Shown piece by piece: positions 1 to 3,089 of a stretch of 5,344 bases of DNA. The DNA comes from Methanolinea sp. UBA477. GTDB lineage: Archaea > Halobacteriota > Methanomicrobia > Methanomicrobiales > Methanospirillaceae. The translations under genes were made by a program, and so were the position numbers. Every line of letters starts with the position of its first letter. Within the stretch, counting starts at the first letter, position 1. Location: positions 967-6,310 of the forward strand of contig DAWO01000005.1 in assembly GCA_002509485.1 (NCBI GenBank). The letters are read 5' to 3'. The notes under the pieces were generated by a model. That model saw only the letters and a list, made by a program, of their open reading frames with translations, did no database searches and was not told where the DNA came from.

Positions 1-285
1 CTATCCGAGCAGGGTATCCTCGTGGATGTCCGGCACATCATGCTCGTCGCAGATATGATGTGCATGGAGGGAGAGGTCAAGCAGATAGGAAGGCACGGCA
101 TTGCCGGGGAAAAGGAGAGTGTTCTCTCCCGTGCGGCATTTGAAGTGACTGTCAATCACCTGCTTGATGCTGCGGTGGCAAATGAAGTTGATGAATTGAA
201 TGGTGTTACTGAAAACGTCATTGTGGGCCAGCCTATCCAGCTCGGCACCGGAGATGTCAAACTTATCGCGAAACCATTGAACTAG
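1..285 (+). CDS. rpoA2: DNA-directed RNA polymerase subunit A'' (Rpo1C), C-terminal 94 residues
   Basis: The reading frame is open from the first base, so the gene begins upstream; only the last 94 residues are present of a subunit usually near 380-400. In archaea the largest RNA polymerase subunit is split into A' and A''; A'' supplies the C-terminal part, including the end of the trigger-loop/jaw region and the clamp base. Seen here: the conserved segment [13 protein letters not shown], then [34 protein letters not shown] and [19 protein letters not shown], which is the classic end of A''/Rpb1-type subunits. The stop codon (TAG, 283-285) overlaps the SD site of the L30e gene, so the genes are co-transcribed and probably translationally coupled. 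Identity is very secure; the upstream neighbour is expected to be rpoA1 (inference). Confidence 0.95.
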   Translation, partial: LSEQGILVDVRHIMLVADMMCMEGEVKQIGRHGIAGEKESVLSRAAFEVTVNHLLDAAVANEVDELNGVTENVIVGQPIQLGTGDVKLIAKPLN

Positions 286-289
286 GAGA
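284..289 (+). promoter_or_regulatory. SD site for rpl30e, overlapping rpoA2 stop
   Basis: AGGAGA lies 6 nt before the ATG at 296 and its first two bases are the last two of the rpoA2 TAG. It supports the chosen L30e start and suggests termination-reinitiation coupling. Confidence 0.75.
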
Positions 290-295
290 ATTGTA

Positions 296-586
296 ATGGA
301 TTTTAATACTTCGCTACGAAGGGCAATCAAGACAGGAGATGTCCTTCTTGGTCAGAACAAAACCGAACAATGTATACATGAAGGCAAAGCCCAGCTTGTG
401 GTCGTTGCAAAAAACTGTCCGAAAAACTTCAGGGACTCGATTACCCCCGATGAAGATCTGTTTATCTACACTTTTGACGGATCCAGCGTCCAGCTGGGCA
501 AGGCATGCGGAAAGCCGTTTATGGTGAGTGCACTGGCTGTCGTGGATGCGGGTGAGTCAGACATCCTTTCCCTCAAGAGGGCATGA
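296..586 (+). CDS. rpl30e: Ribosomal protein eL30 (L30e)
   Basis: This 96-residue protein has the normal length for archaeal L30e, a large-subunit ribosomal protein of the L7Ae/L30e RNA-binding fold that recognises kink-turn RNA. Seen: the N-terminal helix FNTSLRRAIKTGDVLLGQNKT, the strand KAQLVVVAKNCP typical of the superfamily, then LFIYTFDGSSVQLGKACGKP, where the S/T-x-x-L-G-x-A-C-G-K/R-P motif is the family hallmark, and the hydrophobic VSALAVVDAG segment. Its place between rpoA2 and nusA is the classical archaeal arrangement. The start at 296 is fixed by the SD at 284-289. The stop TGA (584-586) overlaps the first possible ATG of nusA (583-585) in an ATGA arrangement. Confidence 0.95.
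   Translation: MDFNTSLRRAIKTGDVLLGQNKTEQCIHEGKAQLVVVAKNCPKNFRDSITPDEDLFIYTFDGSSVQLGKACGKPFMVSALAVVDAGESDILSLKRA
577..581 (+). promoter_or_regulatory. SD-like site for nusA inside the end of rpl30e
   Basis: GAGGG lies 7 nt before the ATG at 589 but only 1 nt before the ATG at 583. Spacing therefore favours translation of nusA from 589, the second in-frame ATG. The site lies within the last codons of rpl30e. Confidence 0.55.
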
Positions 587-588
587 GC

Positions 589-1032
589 ATGCCGGAAGTT
601 ATACTGACAGAAGACTGTATGCGCCTTATATCCCAGTTCGAGCGACTCACAGGAGCGGGCAGCAGGGACTGCGTGATAGATGAAAGGAACAACCGGTTGA
701 TCTTTGTGGTAAACCCCGGAGAGATGGGCCTGGCAATAGGCCGTCAGGGATCCAGTATCAAGAAGGCCATGGATGTGATGGGCAAGAAGATTGAAGTGGT
801 TGAATACTCGCCCGACCCTGAGCAGTTTATCAGGAATTGTTTCCTGCCGGCCAAGGTCACAGCGGTTGATTTTGATGGGGAAGGCGATTCCAGGGTCGCC
901 CATATCCAAGTCAGTGACGAGGACCGCGGTATCGCGATAGGCAAGGAAGGAAAGAACATCTTTAAGGCAAAAAAGCTCGCGCAGAGGCAGCACGACGTAT
1001 CAGATGTTCTCCTGGTCACAGATGTGGAATGA
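589..1032 (+). CDS. nusA: Archaeal NusA-family KH-domain protein
   Basis: A 147-residue protein with two KH RNA-binding domains in tandem, each with its GxxG loop: GRQG at residues 51-54 within MGLAIGRQGSSIKKA, and GKEG at 118-121 within GIAIGKEGKNIFKAKKLAQRQ. This matches the archaeal NusA family, which lacks the N-terminal RNA-polymerase-binding and S1 domains of bacterial NusA. Its presumed role is binding nascent RNA during transcription elongation or termination; function in archaea is much less settled than in bacteria. The first in-frame ATG at 583 overlaps the L30e stop, but the SD-like GAGGG is better spaced for 589, giving the start M-P-E-V-I-L-T-E. The two starts differ by two residues. 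A T-tract follows 8 nt after the stop. Confidence 0.93.
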   Translation: MPEVILTEDCMRLISQFERLTGAGSRDCVIDERNNRLIFVVNPGEMGLAIGRQGSSIKKAMDVMGKKIEVVEYSPDPEQFIRNCFLPAKVTAVDFDGEGDSRVAHIQVSDEDRGIAIGKEGKNIFKAKKLAQRQHDVSDVLLVTDVE

Positions 1033-1040
1033 ATCAAAAC

Positions 1041-1049
1041 TTTTTTCTC
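1041..1049 (+). terminator. T-tract terminator after rpoA2-rpl30e-nusA
   Basis: Six T followed by CTC begins 8 nt after the nusA stop. Archaeal RNA polymerase can terminate at U-tracts without a strong hairpin, and no stem is seen here. It would end the operon before it runs into the convergent tRNA gene. Confidence 0.55.
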
Positions 1050-1065
1050 TTGAAAACAGGGTAGA

Positions 1066-1140
1066 CGGGCCTGGAGGGATTCGAACCCCCGACATCCGGG
1101 TTAGAAGCCCGGCGCTATATCCTGGCTAAGCCACAGGCCC
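1066..1140 (-). tRNA. tRNA-Arg (anticodon TCT)
   Basis: Read on the minus strand, all four arms can be drawn. The acceptor GGGCCTG (1140-1134) pairs fully with CAGGCCC (1073-1067). The D arm begins GCTT and ends TAGC, with three standard pairs and a U-U opposition at 13-22. The anticodon stem CCGGG/CCCGG carries the loop CTTCTAA, giving anticodon TCT (1105-1103), which reads AGA. The variable loop is five bases (ATGTC). The T stem GGGGG/CCCTC has one G-T pair around the loop TTCGAAT. The discriminator base is G (1066). No intron is present and CCA is not encoded, so it must be added after transcription. The gene converges on nusA, 33 bp away. A short TTTT on the minus strand (1056-1053) is the nearest possible stop signal. 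Confidence 0.95.
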
Positions 1141-1173
1141 AGATTGCTGCAGCACTATATGTATGTAATTATC

Positions 1174-1182
1174 CATATTTAA
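1174..1182 (-). promoter_or_regulatory. TATA-like box for the tRNA-Arg gene
   Basis: On the minus strand the sequence TTAAATATG is centred about 38 bp before the tRNA 5' end. With the usual archaeal distance of about 26-27 bp from box to start, transcription would begin near 1150-1151, giving a leader of about 10 nt to be removed by RNase P. The element is nearly symmetric and could equally serve rightward transcription. Confidence 0.5.
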
Positions 1183-1293
1183 GTATCGTAACAGGCGGGA
1201 AAAGTATGCACTTCAAAAGATATGTTGCCGACCCCCGTGTAGAGCCCGTGAAAAACCCTTGCATTTTGGCCTCCTCGCTGTTTTGTGTGGGGA

Positions 1294-1330
1294 GACTGAA
1301 TCGAATTGTTATCTGCATACCGATCCAGTC
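1294..1330. repeat. Imperfect inverted repeat (stem-loop)
   Basis: GACTGAATCG (1294-1303) pairs with CGATCCAGTC (1321-1330) over 9 of 10 positions, with one A-C mismatch on the plus strand and a 17-nt loop. Four weaker pairs extend outward after an A-A mismatch (1289-1292 with 1332-1335). Confidence 0.6.
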
Positions 1331-1445
1331 ACTCTCAACCGCCGCCGGAGCGTCCTCACATCACCCATACCCAATTGCTCAAATTTTGACTGTGAATCAG
1401 CCTCGTGGTATTTTTCGGGCAGCGGCGTGGCATCGCACATGGGGG

Positions 1446-1468
1446 TGTGGGGGTGGATAGCCCCCACA
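1446..1468. repeat. Perfect 8-bp GC-rich stem-loop
   Basis: TGTGGGGG (1446-1453) is the exact reverse complement of CCCCCACA (1461-1468), with a 7-nt loop (1454-1460). A second G5 run at 1441-1445 lies just outside. The same G-rich arm can instead pair, at 1444-1451 (GGTGTGGG), with CCCACACC at 1494-1501, which excludes the first stem. Confidence 0.7.
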
Positions 1469-1490
1469 AGATGTATCCGGTTCATCAATC

Positions 1491-1507
1491 CTACCCACAC
1501 CAGGTAG
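1491..1507. repeat. Small stem-loop overlapping the alternative pairing partner
   Basis: CTACC (1491-1495) pairs with GGTAG (1503-1507) around a 7-nt loop. The stem and loop contain CCCACACC (1494-1501), the segment that can pair with 1444-1451, so forming this hairpin would hide that segment. Confidence 0.45.
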
Positions 1508-1578
1508 AAAAGAGCCAAATTTTGAGAATTTTATCAGTCCTGGGGACTTCCCAATCCAGAATACGGAACCGTCCGCGC

Positions 1579-1584
1579 AAAAAA
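1579..1584 (-). terminator. T-tract terminator after the PAC2-DUF473 unit
   Basis: On the minus strand a run of six T begins 20 nt after the DUF473 stop codon and is followed by a G/C-rich stretch. It is the first T-tract after the gene and needs no hairpin in archaea. Confidence 0.5.
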
Positions 1585-1604
1585 GTGTGATTTGGGGGCA
1601 TCTC

Positions 1605-1997
1605 CTAGACTGCGTGGTAACAGGATGATTTCACCACGTCGACGGTGATCGGCTGGATGAACCCCTCGTGTGTGACGCTTTTTACTGTCGATGCACCGAC
1701 GCACCGGACCTTGATTCGGGCCGACATCCTCTCTCTCTCCTCGTAATGGTACCCCTGGGTGAATTCCACCATCCTCTTCATCGTGATACTTATTGAGACG
1801 ACATCCACGATGATTCCGGAATCTCCGGGATCGAGGTCTTCCATGTCGATTGACGTCATGAAGATGGCAGTCCCGGGTTCGATACCTGCCAGGGTCACTA
1901 CGTTGTGCGTGCTCTGTAGTTCCAGGGTGCGCGGTTTTCCCTGTTTGAGCTCCCTGATGACTTCGGGAGCGATTCCTGTCAATGCAAAACATTTCAT
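1605..1997 (-). CDS. DUF473 family protein
   Basis: A 130-residue soluble protein that I recognise as the archaeal DUF473 family (Pfam PF04322), best known from methanogens and without an assigned function. Seen: the opening KCFALTGIAPEVIRELKQG, the strand RTLELQSTHNVVTLAGIEPGTAIFMTSIDMEDLDPGDSGIIVDVVSISITMKRM (residues 23-76), the charged YEERERMSARIKV (85-97), and a beta-rich C-terminus. There is no signal peptide or membrane segment. The alternating strands with G-x-x-x-F/L-T-S and G-D-x-G-I-I recall small beta-barrel RNA-binding folds such as PUA/ASCH, but that is only an impression. The open frame reaches a GTG at 2006; I prefer the ATG at 1997 because GGGTGA sits 5 nt before it and family members begin with M-K. 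The upstream PAC2 stop is 5 nt away, so the two genes are coupled. Confidence 0.88.
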   Translation of the reverse strand: MKCFALTGIAPEVIRELKQGKPRTLELQSTHNVVTLAGIEPGTAIFMTSIDMEDLDPGDSGIIVDVVSISITMKRMVEFTQGYHYEERERMSARIKVRCVGASTVKSVTHEGFIQPITVDVVKSSCYHAV

Positions 1998-2002
1998 GGC
2001 AA

Positions 2003-2008
2003 TCACCC
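2003..2008 (-). promoter_or_regulatory. SD site for DUF473 formed by the PAC2 stop codon
   Basis: On the minus strand GGGTGA, complementary to the archaeal 16S 3' end (…TCACCTCC), includes the TGA stop of the PAC2 gene and lies 5 nt before the ATG at 1997. It decides the DUF473 start over the GTG at 2006. Confidence 0.65.
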
Positions 2009-2746
2009 GTACATGGGAAGTTGTTCTTTCTTGGGCATATTCTCGGCCGACTGTACCTGCTCTGCCAGTTTGTGCATGGTCGCTTCTATCTCCTCTGCCT
2101 GCTCCAGTAACGGCTGGACATCGAGCGAGAGGTCAAACATCTTGTTCAGGACTTCGATCGTCGCAGCGGATGCACGGGGATCAGGGGCGTTGATAGTCTC
2201 ACCGAGCAGGCCGTATGCAGGAATATCCCGTATCTTGCATTCGGTGAGGATACTGCTTGCAATACCGGAGATACTCCCGATTGGCAGGATGAGAGTCTTT
2301 TCCTGTATCCGGGGGAGAGCGCTTTCGGCGGAGGCGACACCAAAGACCCTCTTTTCCGGTTCATTCGTGATTATACCGGCAATCGTCACCACCTCCCTGA
2401 TCCCAAACGGCATGAGCCAGTCCATGATACCGTTGGCAACCTCGTAGCAGATCATCGGGTGTATGGGGATATCGGCAACGATGACTGAGAGCGCGTCTTT
2501 CTCATATATCCGTACTGGGACATTGATGACACCTTTGTTCATCATTGCCAGGGGTGGGAAGTATTTGCTGTTCATGCTCCCGATCTGGGTAAACTCCAGC
2601 TGCTCGACCAGGTACTGGAGTGCGATGCTGCCCACAAGCCCGCTACCAGGGAATCCCACGAGGACAGAAGAATCCTCTGTTGAGAGGGGCTTGGAGTAAA
2701 TTTTTATATCGATGGGTTCTTGCGACATTAGATTAACATATTTCAT
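2003..2746 (-). CDS. PAC2-family proteasome assembly chaperone (PbaB-like), with C-terminal HbYX motif
   Basis: A 247-residue protein of the PAC2 family, the archaeal relatives (PbaA/PbaB) of eukaryotic 20S proteasome assembly chaperones. Seen: the N-terminal glycine motif GFPGSGLVG at residues 31-39, SKYFPPLAMMNKGVINVPVRIY (60-81), VTIAGI (120-125), AYGLLGETI (177-185) and the PDPRASA segment (189-195), all in the usual order. A predicted coiled-coil helix (about 213-235) follows. The last three residues are M-Y-G, a hydrophobic-Tyr-any (HbYX) tail of the kind that docks into the alpha-ring pockets of the 20S proteasome. The likely role is assembling or gating the cytosolic 20S particle. The start is uncertain: ATG 2746 has AGGAGG touching it with no spacer, while the in-frame ATG at 2728 would give a 241-residue product beginning M-S-Q-E. 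DUF473 follows in the same unit. Confidence 0.9.
   Translation of the reverse strand: MKYVNLMSQEPIDIKIYSKPLSTEDSSVLVGFPGSGLVGSIALQYLVEQLEFTQIGSMNSKYFPPLAMMNKGVINVPVRIYEKDALSVIVADIPIHPMICYEVANGIMDWLMPFGIREVVTIAGIITNEPEKRVFGVASAESALPRIQEKTLILPIGSISGIASSILTECKIRDIPAYGLLGETINAPDPRASAATIEVLNKMFDLSLDVQPLLEQAEEIEATMHKLAEQVQSAENMPKKEQLPMYG
2701..2743 (+). promoter_or_regulatory. Candidate promoter of the DUF5611 gene, inside the PAC2 start
   Basis: Two plus-strand TATA-like boxes are visible. TTAACATATTT (2733-2743) is centred about 26 bp before the ATG at 2764, the spacing expected for a leaderless mRNA, and no SD site precedes that ATG. TTTTTATATC (2701-2710), preceded by purine-rich GAGTAAA, is closer to consensus and would give a leader of about 32 nt. 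Both lie within the 5' codons of the opposing PAC2 gene. Confidence 0.35.
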
Positions 2747-2752
2747 CCTCCT
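2747..2752 (-). promoter_or_regulatory. SD-like AGGAGG directly abutting the PAC2 ATG
   Basis: On the minus strand a full AGGAGG is followed immediately by ATG (2746-2744). Zero spacing is far from the usual 5-9 nt, and the next in-frame ATG (2728) is 18 nt away. The site therefore does not settle the start and is worth noting as unusual. Confidence 0.4.
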
Positions 2753-2763
2753 AAAAAAGTATT

Positions 2764-3081
2764 ATGCAAGAGTATCCGGTAAAACGCGGTTTTACAAAAG
2801 ATCTCAGGGAAACCATCGTGGAAAAATTAAAAGAACACTTCGGGACCGAGATCTCGTGCGAAGGGGAGCATTACCGCATCTCCTTCGGGGCCCTGAAGAG
2901 TCTCGATGTCTCGCCTGGCACCGGTGGAAAAACCCTGGTTATCGATACCGAGTCAGATATCTCGGTGAATGATGACGTTATCCTTGATACGAACAGGCGT
3001 TTTCGGAGGTTTCTCGACGATGTGACCGGCTATTCGACCAAGGAACGGGTAAAAAAAGCAAAGACAGCCGAGAAAAAATAA
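2764..3081 (+). CDS. DUF5611 family protein
   Basis: A 105-residue, soluble, charged protein that I recognise as the DUF5611 family of methanogens; function unknown. Seen: the start MQEYPVKRGFTKDL, an amphipathic helix (about 12-27, LRETIVEKLKEHFGTE), a strand pair HYRISFGALKSLDVS (36-50), the strand KTLVIDTESD (56-65), a helix with DTNRRFRRFLDDVTGYSTKERVKKAK (75-100), and a lysine-rich tail. The T-G-Y-x-x-K-E-R-x-K-K-A-K ending is a shared feature of the family. No catalytic or metal-binding signature is evident. No SD precedes the ATG, so it may be leaderless. The gene diverges from PAC2 with 17 bp between starts and converges on leuS with 8 bp between stops. Confidence 0.85.
   Translation: MQEYPVKRGFTKDLRETIVEKLKEHFGTEISCEGEHYRISFGALKSLDVSPGTGGKTLVIDTESDISVNDDVILDTNRRFRRFLDDVTGYSTKERVKKAKTAEKK
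3051..3078 (-). terminator. T-tracts for leuS inside DUF5611 lysine codons
   Basis: Reading leuS transcription on the minus strand, T6 (3078-3073) begins 11 nt after the leuS stop and T7 (3057-3051) follows. On the plus strand these are the A-runs of lysine codons at the DUF5611 C-terminus. They are the nearest likely termination signals for leuS. Confidence 0.45.
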
Positions 3082-3083
3082 GA

Positions 3084-3088
3084 TTTTT
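3084..3088 (+). terminator. Short T-tract after DUF5611
   Basis: T5 lies 2 nt after the DUF5611 TAA, within the 8-bp gap to the leuS stop. It is a short signal and could be a weak terminator. Confidence 0.3.
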
Positions 3089-3089
3089 C

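Larger units (their letters stand above)
1183..1578. other. Intergenic region with no convincing protein gene; candidate structured RNA
   Basis: About 400 bp between the tRNA promoter and the DUF473 terminator. Short open frames cross it (for example 1206-1460 on the plus strand) but none has a recognisable family, an SD site or methanogen-like protein composition. What is seen instead is secondary-structure potential: an imperfect 10-bp stem at 1294-1330, a perfect 8-bp stem at 1446-1468 that competes with another 8-bp pairing (1444-1451 with 1494-1501), and a small stem at 1491-1507. A minus-strand GATAAAATT (1535-1527) lies about 27 bp before position 1504, and a minus-strand T5 lies at 1255-1251, so a minus-strand transcript of about 250 nt can be imagined. 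I did not recognise SRP RNA, RNase P RNA or a complete C/D-box RNA. Confidence 0.4.

Noticed and set aside
466..993. 175-codon minus-strand open frame
   Set aside because: It lies antisense to rpl30e and nusA, both secure genes, and its translation has no family character.
1440..1456. G-quadruplex in the G-rich stretch
   Set aside because: There are two G5 runs and one GG but no fourth G-tract close by; the perfect hairpin explains the strand asymmetry better.
1206..1460. 84-codon plus-strand open frame starting near a possible TATA-dependent start
   Set aside because: No SD, no recognisable family, odd composition with a W-G-C-G-G-G end, and it overlaps the structured repeats. Kept only as a low-interest finding about the promoter.
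1482..1487. Minus-strand TGATGA resembling a C box of a C/D-box guide RNA
   Set aside because: The nearest downstream CTGA on that strand is about 90 nt away, too far for a normal archaeal C/D RNA, and no D'/C' pair is seen between.
1309..1518. 69-codon minus-strand open frame across the intergenic region
   Set aside because: No ribosome site or family resemblance; it crosses the G/C-rich stems in a way that looks like chance.
1183..1578. SRP RNA or RNase P RNA in the intergenic region
   Set aside because: The conserved SRP helix-8 motif and the RNase P core motifs were looked for on both strands and not found.
2004..2006. GTG start for DUF473 at 2006
   Set aside because: It overlaps the PAC2 stop and has no spaced SD, whereas the ATG at 1997 has GGGTGA at 5 nt and matches the usual M-K opening.
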